Shown here in pieces: positions 1 to 7,930 of a DNA stretch of 64,000 nt. Every line of letters begins with the position of its first letter. Position 1 is the first letter of the stretch. The DNA is taken from the NCBI RefSeq assembly GCF_021044885.1, contig NZ_JAJNOD010000001.1, positions 372,001 through 436,000 on the forward strand, given 5' to 3'. Position numbers and translations under genes: made by a program. The notes under the pieces were generated by a model, which did no database searches, was not told the DNA's origin, and was given only the letters and a program-made list of their open reading frames with translations. Source of the stretch: Microbacterium nymphoidis (lineage in GTDB: Bacteria; Actinomycetota; Actinomycetes; Actinomycetales; Microbacteriaceae).

Positions 1-135
1 AACCGCAACTTCGAGGGCCGTCAGGGCAAGGGCGGTCGCACCCACCTGGTGTCGCCGCTCGTCGCCGCAGCCACCGCGATCCGCGGCACGCTGTCCAGCC
101 CGAGCGATCTGCAGACCGCAGGAGAGGTGGCCTGA
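1..135 (+). CDS. leuC: 3-isopropylmalate dehydratase large subunit, 3' end only
   Basis: The last 44 codons and stop of an open frame that enters from outside the window. The segment [19 protein letters not shown] near its beginning is the typical C-terminal signature of LeuC in the aconitase family. The subunit carries the Fe-S cluster of isopropylmalate isomerase in leucine biosynthesis and pairs with LeuD, whose gene follows after one base. The cluster cysteines lie upstream and cannot be checked here. Confidence 0.93.
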   Translation, partial: NRNFEGRQGKGGRTHLVSPLVAAATAIRGTLSSPSDLQTAGEVA

Positions 136-136
136 C

Positions 137-748
137 ATGGAGAAGTTCACGACCCACACCGGTATCGCCGCGCCTCTGAAGCGCTCGAACGTCGACACCG
201 ACCAGATCATCCCCGCGGTCTATCTGAAGCGCGTCACCAAGACCGGCTTCGAGGACGCGCTGTTCGCCGGCTGGCGCCAGGACCCCGATTTCGTCCTCAA
301 CCAGCCCGAGTTCCAGGGCGCATCGGTGCTGGTGGCAGGTCCGGACTTCGGCACCGGATCCAGCCGTGAACACGCCGTCTGGGCCCTGCGGGACTTCGGC
401 TTCCGTGTCGTGCTTTCGCCGCGTTTCGCCGACATCTTCCGCGGCAACTCCGGCAAGCAGGGACTGCTCACCGGCATCATCTCCGAGGCTGACCTGGAAC
501 GGCTGTGGGCGGCCATCGACGCGGAGCCGGGTGTGTCCATCACCGTCGACCTGCCGGCGCGCACAGCGACACTGGGCGAGCTCACGGTTCCGTTCGAGAT
601 CGACGACTACACTGGTTGGCGGCTCTTGGAGGGGCTGGACGACATCGGTCTGACCCTCCGGAACGAAGACAAGATCGCCGCCTACGAGGCGCGTCGCGAA
701 TCCTGGAAGCCGCGCACCCTACCGGTGCAGACGTCCACTGCAGAGTAA
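137..748 (+). CDS. leuD: 3-isopropylmalate dehydratase small subunit
   Basis: 203 residues, the usual LeuD length. LeuD forms the swivel domain of isopropylmalate isomerase and works with LeuC in the second step of leucine synthesis in the cytoplasm. The family motif GTGSSREHA lies at residues 72-80 and is followed by [11 protein letters not shown], as expected. The start is an ATG one base after the leuC stop, with a GGAGAGG ribosome site inside the leuC end, so the pair is translationally coupled. Confidence is high from length, motif and neighbour. Confidence 0.97.
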   Translation: MEKFTTHTGIAAPLKRSNVDTDQIIPAVYLKRVTKTGFEDALFAGWRQDPDFVLNQPEFQGASVLVAGPDFGTGSSREHAVWALRDFGFRVVLSPRFADIFRGNSGKQGLLTGIISEADLERLWAAIDAEPGVSITVDLPARTATLGELTVPFEIDDYTGWRLLEGLDDIGLTLRNEDKIAAYEARRESWKPRTLPVQTSTAE

Positions 749-757
749 GGCCACCGC

Positions 758-2128
758 ATGAGCATCACCCTGAACGACATCACCGGCACCGGCGGAATCG
801 CACCAGGGGCGGGGGAGATCCTGTCCATCCGCGGCGGTCGTCCGCTGTCCGGTCGCGTGTCCGTGAAGGGCGCCAAGAACCTGGTCACCAAGGCGATGGT
901 GGCGGCACTGCTCGGCAACACCGCCAGCACCCTGCGCGACGTTCCCGACATCAGCGACGTGGCCGTGGTGCGCTCGCTGCTCGAGGTGCACGGCGTGCGC
1001 GTCGTCGAGGGCGACGAGCCCGGCTCGCTGCTCATGGACCCGCGCGATGTCGAGTCGGCGCACATGGAGGAGATCGACGCCTACGCCGGATCCTCTCGCA
1101 TCCCGATCCTGTTCTGCGGTCCGCTGCTGCACCGCCTGGGCGAGGCCTTCATCCCCGACCTCGGCGGCTGCCGCATCGGCGACCGCCCGATCGACTTCCA
1201 CCTGGACGCCCTCCGCAAGTTCGGTGCCGTGGTGGAGAAGCTGCCCAGCGGCATCCGCCTCTCCGCACCGAACGGTCTCCACGGCGCGAACATCCACCTG
1301 CCGTACCCGAGCGTGGGCGCCACCGAGCAGGTGCTGCTGACGGCGGTCCGTGCCGATGGACAGACCGAGCTGAAGAACGCGGCCATCGAGCCGGAGATCA
1401 TGGATCTGATCGCCGTGCTTCAGAAGATGGGCGCGATCATCTCCTACGAGCCCAACCGCGTCATCCTCATCGAGGGGGTCGCGGAGCTCAAGGGCTACGA
1501 TCACCGTGCGATCTTCGACCGCAATGAGGCCGCGAGCTGGGCGGCCGCCGCGCTCGCGACCGACGGTGAGATCTATGTCGAGGGTGCCCGCCAGCAGGAG
1601 ATGCTCACGTTCCTCAACGTGGTTCGCCGTATGAACGGCGACTTCGATGTGCACGAGGACGGCATCGTCTTCCGCCGCGGCGCCGGCGCGATGCGCGGCG
1701 TGACGGTCGAGACCGACGTCCACCCCGGCTTCATGACCGACTGGCAGCAGCCGCTGATCGTGGCGCTCACGCAGGCCGAGGGACAGTCGATCGTGCACGA
1801 GACCGTGTACGAGAACCGCTTCGGCTTCACCGATGCACTGGTGAAGATGGGCGCCGACATCGTGGTGCACCCGCATGGTCTGCAGAACGGCCCGCGCCGC
1901 GTGCCGCGTCGTCAGCTGGAGCAGGCGGCGGTCATCAACGGTCCGACCCACCTCACCGGTGCCGACATCGTGGTGCCCGACCTGCGCGGCGGCTACAGCC
2001 ACGTCATCGCGGCGCTCACCGCGACGGGCGAGTCCACGGTCCGTAACATCGGCATCATCCGCCGCGGATACGAGAAGCTCCTGCCGAAGCTGTCCGGCCT
2101 CGGCGCGGACTTCGACGTCATCGGCTGA
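758..2128 (+). CDS. murA: UDP-N-acetylglucosamine 1-carboxyvinyltransferase
   Basis: 456 residues. MurA transfers the enolpyruvyl group from PEP to UDP-GlcNAc, the first committed step of peptidoglycan precursor synthesis. The catalytic loop cysteine is present at about residue 138 in DLGGCRIGDRP, so the protein should be of the Cys (fosfomycin-reactive) type; by knowledge of the family, mycobacterial enzymes carry Asp here. The substrate-binding KN pair is at residues 40-41 in VKGAKNLVTK. It follows leuD by 9 bp and leads into plsC-gpsA-ddl, giving a run of envelope precursor genes on one strand. The N-terminus is about 20 residues longer than the E. coli enzyme. Confidence 0.96.
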   Translation: MSITLNDITGTGGIAPGAGEILSIRGGRPLSGRVSVKGAKNLVTKAMVAALLGNTASTLRDVPDISDVAVVRSLLEVHGVRVVEGDEPGSLLMDPRDVESAHMEEIDAYAGSSRIPILFCGPLLHRLGEAFIPDLGGCRIGDRPIDFHLDALRKFGAVVEKLPSGIRLSAPNGLHGANIHLPYPSVGATEQVLLTAVRADGQTELKNAAIEPEIMDLIAVLQKMGAIISYEPNRVILIEGVAELKGYDHRAIFDRNEAASWAAAALATDGEIYVEGARQQEMLTFLNVVRRMNGDFDVHEDGIVFRRGAGAMRGVTVETDVHPGFMTDWQQPLIVALTQAEGQSIVHETVYENRFGFTDALVKMGADIVVHPHGLQNGPRRVPRRQLEQAAVINGPTHLTGADIVVPDLRGGYSHVIAALTATGESTVRNIGIIRRGYEKLLPKLSGLGADFDVIG

Positions 2129-2132
2129 TCGC

Positions 2133-2882
2133 GTGCGCGCCACTGCGGAGAAGTCGCGTCCCAGCTGGTTCTGGCCGCTGGGGGCGATCGTCGTCCCGTT
2201 CATGAGCCTCCTCGCGAAGATCCGCTTCGTGCATCCGGAGAAGCTCCCTCGCGAGGGCGCGTACGTCATGGTCGCCAACCACTACTCCGAGATCGATCCG
2301 CTGATCGTGGCGGTGGGGGTCTGGCGTCTCGGGCGTGCACCGCGCTTCATGGCGAAGGAATCCCTCTTCCGGGTTCCCGTGCTCGGTTCCGCACTGCGCG
2401 CGACCGGCATGGTGCCAGTAGCACGCCGATCGACCTCCGCATCCGCGAAGGAGACCCTCAAGGCGTCGAACGACATCGTCGAACACGGTCGCGGTGTCAT
2501 CGTCTACCCGGAAGGGACGCTGACTCGCGACCCCGATCTCTGGCCGATGCGTGGGAAGACCGGTGCCGTCCGCCTGGCTCTCGAAGCCGGGCTCCCGGTG
2601 ATCCCGGCCGTGCAGTGGGGTGCGCAGGAGATCATGCCGCGCTACGGCAAGCTGCGGTTGTTCCCGTGGCGCAAGCCCGTGACCATGGCATTCGGCGACC
2701 CGATCGACCTCAGCGACTACGCCGGGCGCGAGCACTCGCAATCCGCCCTGACCGAGGCCACCACCCTGGTGATGGACCGGCTCGCCGAGATGCTCGGCGA
2801 ACTGCGCGGTGAGCAGCCGCCCGCCGAGCGGTGGAATCCCGCACAGCACGACCAGAAGGAGACCGGCCGCTATGACGCCTAG
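2133..2882 (+). CDS. 1-acylglycerol-3-phosphate acyltransferase family protein (PlsC-like)
   Basis: 249 residues from a GTG four bases after the murA stop. The frame is open further upstream inside murA, but family length and spacing favour this start. The acyltransferase motif HX4D is NHYSEID (His50, Asp55) and the substrate motif PEGT is at residues 126-129, followed by TRD. Such enzymes acylate lysophosphatidate at the membrane to make phosphatidate. The next gene, gpsA, makes glycerol-3-phosphate, which fits phospholipid synthesis. The 3' end overlaps gpsA by 11 bp. The exact acyl acceptor cannot be read from sequence. Confidence 0.88.
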   Translation: MRATAEKSRPSWFWPLGAIVVPFMSLLAKIRFVHPEKLPREGAYVMVANHYSEIDPLIVAVGVWRLGRAPRFMAKESLFRVPVLGSALRATGMVPVARRSTSASAKETLKASNDIVEHGRGVIVYPEGTLTRDPDLWPMRGKTGAVRLALEAGLPVIPAVQWGAQEIMPRYGKLRLFPWRKPVTMAFGDPIDLSDYAGREHSQSALTEATTLVMDRLAEMLGELRGEQPPAERWNPAQHDQKETGRYDA

Positions 2883-4002
2883 ACCCTCCGCACGCGCATC
2901 TCGCGTGGCAGTGGTCGGTGCGGGCAGCTGGGGAACGACCTTCGGCAAGGTGCTCGCCGACGCGGGCTCCGAGGTGGTGATGTGGGCGCGTCGGCCGGAG
3001 CAGGCCGAGGAGATCTCCCGCGCCAAGCGCAACAGCAAGTACCTTCCCGGTATCAACCTGCCGCGCACCATGACCGCCAGCTCTGAGCTGTCCACGGCCG
3101 TGGACGGCGTAGAAGCCGTCTTCCTCTCGGTGCCCAGCCAGTCCGCCCGACAGAACCTGAAGGCTCTGCGTCCGCTGATCGGCAATCTCGACGTCCCGAT
3201 CGTCAGCTTGATGAAGGGCGTCGAGAAGCAGTCGGGCATGCGGATGAGTCAGGTCATCGCCCAGGAGCTGCAGTGCGACCCGGACCGGATCGCCGTGGCG
3301 AGCGGTCCGAACCTCGCCCTGGAGATCGCGCGCGAACAGCCCACTGCCGCCGTCGTGGCCTCCTCCTCGCTGGAGACGGCGGAGGCCGTCGCCCGGCTGG
3401 CGTCCAACCGGTATTTCCGGACGTTCACGAACACCGACGTCATCGGCACAGAGTTCGGCGGCGTGCTGAAGAACCTGATCGCCGTGGCCATCGGCATCGT
3501 CGACGGCGTGGGCTATGGCGAGAACACCAAGGCGTCGATCATCACGCGCGGTCTCGTCGAGATGACGGATTTTGCCGTGGCATACGGCGCACAGGCCGGC
3601 ACGCTGCAGGGCCTGGCAGGGCTCGGAGATCTCATCGCCACCTGCCAGTCTCCGCTGAGCCGGAACAACACGGCCGGACGTCTGCTCGGGCAGGGGTACG
3701 GCTTCCAGGATGTCGTCACGCAGATGCAGCAGACCGCCGAGGGGCTCGCGTCCGTCGGTCCGGTGCTGCAGCTGGCGGCCGAGGTCGGCGTGGAGATGCC
3801 GATCGTGCAACAGGTCAAGATGGTGCTGGATGGCACGATGCACCCCCGGGACATCGCCCCTCACCTGACCACCGACGACGACACCCCGCAGGGGGAGAGG
3901 ACGGACAATGGGCAAGCAGCGGGTGGTGGTGCTCTTCGGCGGGCGCTCCAGCGAGCATTCGATCAGTTCCGCCACGGCGGGCGGGGTTCTGCACGCGATT
4001 GA
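2872..4002 (+). CDS. gpsA: glycerol-3-phosphate dehydrogenase [NAD(P)+]
   Basis: 376 residues from ATG 2872; an in-frame ATG at 2809 lies deep in plsC and is less likely. The Rossmann motif GAGSWG is at residues 16-21, and FGGVLKNLIAVAIGIVDG holds the catalytic lysine region. It reduces dihydroxyacetone phosphate to glycerol-3-phosphate for phospholipids. The conserved domain ends near residue 335. The frame then runs on and overlaps ddl by 95 bp in another frame, with a tail rich in Gly, Ala and Arg. That tail looks like read-out after loss of an older stop codon and is not a family feature. Confidence 0.93.
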   Translation: MTPRPSARASRVAVVGAGSWGTTFGKVLADAGSEVVMWARRPEQAEEISRAKRNSKYLPGINLPRTMTASSELSTAVDGVEAVFLSVPSQSARQNLKALRPLIGNLDVPIVSLMKGVEKQSGMRMSQVIAQELQCDPDRIAVASGPNLALEIAREQPTAAVVASSSLETAEAVARLASNRYFRTFTNTDVIGTEFGGVLKNLIAVAIGIVDGVGYGENTKASIITRGLVEMTDFAVAYGAQAGTLQGLAGLGDLIATCQSPLSRNNTAGRLLGQGYGFQDVVTQMQQTAEGLASVGPVLQLAAEVGVEMPIVQQVKMVLDGTMHPRDIAPHLTTDDDTPQGERTDNGQAAGGGALRRALQRAFDQFRHGGRGSARD

Positions 4003-4993
4003 CCGCGATCGGTTCGATGTGATTCCGGTCGGGATCACGCGAGACGGCGCTTTCGTGCTCGAGGAGGACCGCCCGGAGAAGTTCGCGATGGTCGCGGACG
4101 CCATGCCCGAGGTGCGCGACAACGGCACACGTGTGCTGTGGCCCGAGGCCGGCGGCGAGCGTGTGCTGCACGTCCGCCGGACGGACGGATCGGTGTCGGA
4201 GCCGATGCCGATCGATGTCGTCCTGCCGATCCTGCACGGGCCGCACGGCGAGGACGGCACCATGCAGGGCTTCCTCGACATTCTCGGCCTGCCGTATGCG
4301 GGATGCGGCGTGCTGGATTCGGCTGTCTGCATGGACAAGCACTTCATGAAGGTCGTGCTGCAGGCGGCGGGCATCCCGGTCTCGCCGGGATTCACGGTGA
4401 CCTCCGCAGACTGGGCCTCCTCGCCTGAGCACGTCCGCACGTCGGCCGCTCAGTATCCGCTGCCGTGGTTCGTGAAGCCGGCGCGCGCGGGCTCCAGCGT
4501 GGGCGTCTCCAAGGTGCACACGGCCGACGAGCTCGACGCCGCGCTTCGGGTGGCCTTCGATGAGGACGACAAGGTGCTCATCGAACAGGGCATGGCCGGG
4601 CGTGAGATCGAGGTCGCCGTCCTGAAGGGGATGCCCGGCGAGTCCTCGCGCGCCTCGCTTCCGGGGGAGATCGTCCTCACCCGCGACTTCTACGACTTCG
4701 AGGGCAAGTACCTCGGCGGCGAGGGCGTGGATCTGGTGTGCCCGGCCGAGCTGGACGACGCAACCACCGCCCAGCTGCGTGAGCTGGCGGTTCGCGCCTT
4801 CGATGCGGTCGACGGACAGGGCCTTGCACGCGTGGACTTCTTCGTGACGGCTGACGGCCCGATCGTGAACGAGCTCAACACCATGCCGGGCTTCACACCC
4901 ATCTCGATGTTCCCGCAGTGCTGGATCGCCACGGGACTCAGCTACACCGACCTGCTCACCTACCTGGTCGACAACGCACTCGCTCGCGCCTGA
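3908..4993 (+). CDS. ddl: D-alanine--D-alanine ligase
   Basis: 361 residues. An ATP-grasp enzyme that joins two D-alanines for the peptidoglycan stem peptide. Visible features are the N-terminal VVVLFGGRSSEHSIS, ILHGPHGEDGTMQGFLD, VKPARAGSSVGVSKV in the ATP-grasp domain, and the metal-binding end NELNTMPGFTPISMFP. It starts with ATG preceded by GGGGGAGAGGA, inside the 3' end of the gpsA frame. With murA at the other end of the run, it links this block to wall synthesis. A strong hairpin follows the stop. Confidence 0.96.
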   Translation: MGKQRVVVLFGGRSSEHSISSATAGGVLHAIDRDRFDVIPVGITRDGAFVLEEDRPEKFAMVADAMPEVRDNGTRVLWPEAGGERVLHVRRTDGSVSEPMPIDVVLPILHGPHGEDGTMQGFLDILGLPYAGCGVLDSAVCMDKHFMKVVLQAAGIPVSPGFTVTSADWASSPEHVRTSAAQYPLPWFVKPARAGSSVGVSKVHTADELDAALRVAFDEDDKVLIEQGMAGREIEVAVLKGMPGESSRASLPGEIVLTRDFYDFEGKYLGGEGVDLVCPAELDDATTAQLRELAVRAFDAVDGQGLARVDFFVTADGPIVNELNTMPGFTPISMFPQCWIATGLSYTDLLTYLVDNALARA

Positions 4994-5012
4994 GCCTGCC
5001 GACGTCGGCGCC

Positions 5013-5036
5013 TGCTGTCGCAGATCTGCGACAGCA
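5013..5036. repeat. 24-bp perfect palindrome downstream of ddl
   Basis: Two exact half-sites of TGCTGTCGCAGA face each other with no spacer. As RNA it would fold into a stem next to the terminator hairpin at 5042-5072. As DNA it looks like a dimeric operator. It lies 20 bp after the ddl stop and about 40 bp before the -10 of the next gene. Which role applies cannot be decided from sequence. Confidence 0.5.
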
Positions 5037-5041
5037 CTGCG

Positions 5042-5072
5042 ACGGCCCCGCCACCATGTGCGGCGGGGCCGT
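5042..5072 (+). terminator. Rho-independent terminator after ddl
   Basis: An 11-bp stem, ACGGCCCCGCC paired with GGCGGGGCCGT, closes a 9-base loop and is followed directly by TTCT. The T-run is short, as usual in high-GC actinobacteria. It separates ddl from the next promoter, whose -10 element begins four bases later. Confidence 0.75.
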
Positions 5073-5075
5073 TTC

Positions 5076-5081
5076 TAGTCT
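5076..5081 (+). promoter_or_regulatory. -10 element TAGTCT, leaderless promoter for the DUF4190 gene
   Basis: TAGTCT, six bases (GTGGGT), then ATG 5088. The in-frame GTG at 5082 falls inside the spacer, so it would not be transcribed; this fixes the start at 5088. Confidence 0.65.
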
Positions 5082-5087
5082 GTGGGT

Positions 5088-5366
5088 ATGAACCAGCCGA
5101 TGACCCAGATCCGCCCCGTTCCCGCTGCCGCGCCGGCACCCGTGAACTCCCTGGCGGCGGTCGCCTTCGTCCTCTCGCTGCTCGGCTTCTCGCTCATCCC
5201 GGTCATCCTCGGGCACATCGCGCTCGGACAGATCCGTCGGCGCGGTGAGAGCGGCACGGCCTTCGCAGTGATCGGCCTCGTGCTCGGATATCTCGAACTC
5301 ATCGCGATCATCGTCCTGCTGGTCGTGCTGGCCGGCGGCATCATCTACGCGGTGACGACGGCATGA
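5088..5366 (+). CDS. DUF4190-type small membrane protein
   Basis: 92 residues. After a short proline- and alanine-rich N-terminus there is a membrane segment (NSLAAVAFVLSLLGFSLIPV), the conserved HIALGQIRRRGESG turn, and a second hydrophobic stretch (FAVIGLVLGYLELIAIIVLL). This hairpin of two membrane segments around a GQIRRR-like motif matches DUF4190. The function of the family is unknown. The end is followed closely by the DUF3060 lipoprotein gene, but each has its own leaderless promoter signal. Confidence 0.8.
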   Translation: MNQPMTQIRPVPAAAPAPVNSLAAVAFVLSLLGFSLIPVILGHIALGQIRRRGESGTAFAVIGLVLGYLELIAIIVLLVVLAGGIIYAVTTA

Positions 5367-5391
5367 GCGGGGCGGCAGTGGCCGGGTCGGA

Positions 5392-5397
5392 TACGGT
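5392..5397 (+). promoter_or_regulatory. -10 element TACGGT before the DUF3060 lipoprotein gene
   Basis: TACGGT, seven bases, then ATG 5405. It supports ATG 5405 over the upstream in-frame ATG 5363 as the start. Confidence 0.55.
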
Positions 5398-5404
5398 GAA
5401 GGAC

Positions 5405-5986
5405 ATGAGCGCGTTTCGGAGGAGGCCACTGCTGATGGTCGCCGCGGCGACGGTGATGCTGCTGGTCAGTGGCTGCAGTGCCACGATCGCACCGGACCCG
5501 AACGCCGCGGCACCGGGGGAGGCGCCCCGCGCGGGTGAGAGCACGCCCCCGGCCACGGCGTCCGACAAGGGTTCGGCGGGCGCAGCGACGGGCGAAGACC
5601 CCGCCGGATCCGCTGCGCAGACCACCACGTCCGCAACGGGCTCGGTCACGGCCGAGGCACATCGTGCCGCACTGGCGAAGACGGTGGACCAGCAGCTCAC
5701 CTGCGGCGGGGGGAATCTGGAGATCACGGACTTCGCGGTGCGGGTCGAGGTGACGGACGACTGCGACACCATCGTGGTGACCGGCAGCTCCGTGATGGTG
5801 ATCGCACAGAACGTGAAGACCCTCGTCGTCGACGGCTTCTCCACCGACGCGCTCGTCGCGTCGGTCGACGCCATCCGTGTCACCAGCAACGGCAGCTCCA
5901 CCACGGTTCGCTGGGAGAGCGGTACGCCGTCCGTCGAGGACGCCGGATTCGCCTCCGACCTCCGCCTCAGCGAGTTCGCTCGATGA
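5405..5986 (+). CDS. DUF3060-containing lipoprotein
   Basis: 193 residues. The N-terminus has basic residues, a hydrophobic stretch and the lipobox LLVSGC, so the mature protein should start at a lipidated cysteine near residue 25 on the outer face of the membrane. A low-complexity Ala/Pro/Thr/Ser linker of roughly 70 residues follows. The C-terminal half (LTCGGGNLEITDF ... VEVTDDCDTIVVTGSSVMV) has the repeated beta-strand pattern of DUF3060. Family function is not known. It sits directly before a two-component system and could be a surface partner of it, but that is only inferred from position. Confidence 0.8.
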   Translation: MSAFRRRPLLMVAAATVMLLVSGCSATIAPDPNAAAPGEAPRAGESTPPATASDKGSAGAATGEDPAGSAAQTTTSATGSVTAEAHRAALAKTVDQQLTCGGGNLEITDFAVRVEVTDDCDTIVVTGSSVMVIAQNVKTLVVDGFSTDALVASVDAIRVTSNGSSTTVRWESGTPSVEDAGFASDLRLSEFAR

Positions 5987-6032
5987 CCGGGCACCGCAAC
6001 CCGGGACAGCTCGGCCGCGAGGAGGGGAGACG

Positions 6033-6743
6033 ATGACGGAGCCCACGGTCCTGCTCGTGGACGACGAAGAGCCCATCCGCGCCACGCTCGCACCGTACCT
6101 GGAGCGCAGCGGGTTCCGGGTACGGACCGCCGCCGACGGTGAAGAGGCGCTGGCAGCGCTGGCGGCCGAGCGCACCGACATCATCGTGAGCGACGTGATC
6201 ATGCCGCGACGCGACGGCCGCTCGCTGCTGCGTGAACTGCGGGGGCGCGAAGACTGGACGCCCTTCATCCTCCTGACGCGTGTCGACCAGGCATTCGAGC
6301 GATCCGCCGCTCTGGACGAGGGGGCGGACGACTACCTGGGAAAGCCGTTCGATCCGCCCGAGCTGGTCAGCCGCATCCGGGCCGTGCTGCGCAGAGCACG
6401 TCCGGGGGAGCGGTCGCTCGCCTCCGCCCAGGTGCTGCGTGCGGGCGAGCTGGAATTCGATCGCACCGCGCGCCGGGTCCGGTTGCGGGGCCGCGACGTC
6501 GTCCTCACGCCGCGCGCCACCACGCTGCTGGAGTACCTGATGAGCCATCCGGACGAACTGCACACGCGGGATCGGCTCCTGGCGACGCTCTGGGGCTACG
6601 AGTTCGCCGTGACCACACGGGCCATCGACCATCGCATCGCGGAGATCCGCCGTGTTCTGGGCGATGATCCGCAGGAGCCGCGCTACATCGAGACGGTTCA
6701 GGCATCGGGATACCGGTTCGTCGGGGCGGTGAGCGGATCATGA
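6033..6743 (+). CDS. OmpR-family response regulator
   Basis: 236 residues from ATG 6033, chosen for the GAGGAGGGGA ribosome site. The receiver domain (1-118) has the acidic pair Asp10-Asp11, the phospho-acceptor Asp54 in IIVSDVIMP, and Lys104 in GKPF. The C-terminal winged helix (about 135-232) includes LTPRATTLLEYLMSHPDELHTRDRLL and ends in YIETVQASGYRFVG, typical for OmpR/PhoB DNA binding. It overlaps the histidine kinase gene by 4 bp (ATGA), so the two are a pair. The signal and targets are unknown. Confidence 0.93.
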   Translation: MTEPTVLLVDDEEPIRATLAPYLERSGFRVRTAADGEEALAALAAERTDIIVSDVIMPRRDGRSLLRELRGREDWTPFILLTRVDQAFERSAALDEGADDYLGKPFDPPELVSRIRAVLRRARPGERSLASAQVLRAGELEFDRTARRVRLRGRDVVLTPRATTLLEYLMSHPDELHTRDRLLATLWGYEFAVTTRAIDHRIAEIRRVLGDDPQEPRYIETVQASGYRFVGAVSGS

Positions 6744-7630
6744 CGCATCGGCCGTCACGCGCACGGCTGTGGTGGGCACTGCTTCCCTTGGGAATCGGGA
6801 TGCTCGCGGCCCTCGTGCTCATCGCGACACGCACGAATGCGGTCCTCGTGCTGTCGCTGCCGTTTGCAACGCTCGCCCTCGCGCTGTCGGTGGTGGCGTC
6901 GATCGTCTGGGCGGCCGCGGTCATGGCCCGCGGCGCGCGGAAGGCGATCGTGGCACGGGCGGTATCCGAGGCGGAGGCGGCCTCGAGAGCCGAACGCGCG
7001 CGATTTCTCCGCCGCCTCGATCACGAGGTGAAGAACCCCGTCACGGCGATCCGCACCGGACTCGCGACCGGGGACGCCGCGGCTCTCACCGTCGCTCGCG
7101 TGCAGTCGGAACGCCTCAGCTCCCTGGTCGCCGACCTGGCGAAGCTCGCCGAGCTGGAGACCCGCCCCCTGGAGCGGGAGAGCGTGGACCTGGAGTCGCT
7201 GGCTCGTGATGCGGTGGAGGCCGTGGCGGGTCGTCATCCCCAGCGCAGCTATCGTGTCGAGTTCGCTCGCGTCCCGTGGCCGGTGCCCGCGGTGACGGGT
7301 GACCCCGATCTGCTGGCCGTCGCGGTCTACAACCTCGTCGGCAACGCCGCGAAGTACTCCGATCCCGGCGCCACGGTCGAGGTGCGTGGTACCGAGCACG
7401 ACGGGATCGTCACGGTGGAGGTGGCCGACACCGGGTGGGGCATCCCCGCGGAGGAGATCGATGGCGTCTGGGACGATCTGGCGCGCGGCTCCAACGCCCG
7501 GGCTGTGGAGGGGACGGGCCTCGGGCTCGCGGTGGTGCGCGTGATCGCGCGACGGCACGGTGGAGACGTGTCCTTGCGATCCCAGCAGGGTCAGGGGACT
7601 CGGGCGGTGCTCACCGTTCCGGTGCGGTGA
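6740..7630 (+). CDS. sensor histidine kinase, membrane-bound with minimal sensor
   Basis: 296 residues. Two N-terminal membrane segments (about 10-30 and 35-62) are joined by only a few residues, so there is almost no extracellular sensor, as in intramembrane-sensing kinases. The H-box is LDHEVKNPV with His95. The N-box is YNLVGNAAKYS, and the ATP lid motifs are VADTGWGIP and GTGLGLAVV. It would phosphorylate the regulator encoded just upstream. The last codons, VPVR plus stop, form the first unit of the tandem array at 7616-7868, so the gene end lies inside a minisatellite. Confidence 0.92.
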   Translation: MTHRPSRARLWWALLPLGIGMLAALVLIATRTNAVLVLSLPFATLALALSVVASIVWAAAVMARGARKAIVARAVSEAEAASRAERARFLRRLDHEVKNPVTAIRTGLATGDAAALTVARVQSERLSSLVADLAKLAELETRPLERESVDLESLARDAVEAVAGRHPQRSYRVEFARVPWPVPAVTGDPDLLAVAVYNLVGNAAKYSDPGATVEVRGTEHDGIVTVEVADTGWGIPAEEIDGVWDDLARGSNARAVEGTGLGLAVVRVIARRHGGDVSLRSQQGQGTRAVLTVPVR

Positions 7631-7868
7631 GCCGGGTTCCGGTGCGGTGAGCCGGGTGCGGTGCGGTGAGTCGGGTGCGATGCGGTGAATCGGGTGCGAT
7701 GCGGTGAATCGGGTGCGGTGCGGTGAATCGGGTTCGGTGCGGTGAGTCGGGTTCCGGTGGGGTGGGTCGGGTGCGGCGCGGTGAGTCGGGTTCCGGTGGG
7801 GTGAGCCGGGTTCGGCGCGGTGAGTCGGGTTCGGCGCGGTGAGTCGGGTTCCGGCGTCGGCGCGGTGC
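7616..7868. repeat. minisatellite of twelve 19-20-bp units
   Basis: Twelve head-to-tail units run from 7616 to 7847, with a decayed partial copy to about 7868. The core is GTKCGGTGCGGTGARYCGG. Most units are 19 bp; four are 20 bp (GTTCC instead of GTGC or GTTC). Copies differ at a few positions, so the array is not brand new. Unit 1 contains the stop codon of the histidine kinase. Since 19 is not a multiple of three, the array is not built to be translated. It fills most of the gap to the convergent DUF3515 gene. Confidence 0.92.
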
Positions 7869-7930
7869 TGGGCGGCGATGTGCCCCGGCAAGGAATGTCG
7901 CGGTCGCGTCCCGGGTGGCGTTCCCGGAGG

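Noticed and set aside
758..2128. Intrinsic fosfomycin resistance through a Cys-to-Asp MurA
   Set aside because: The loop residue is Cys138, so the known target-site resistance does not apply.
7616..7868. CRISPR array
   Set aside because: Units are head-to-tail with no spacers between them, and no cas genes are near.
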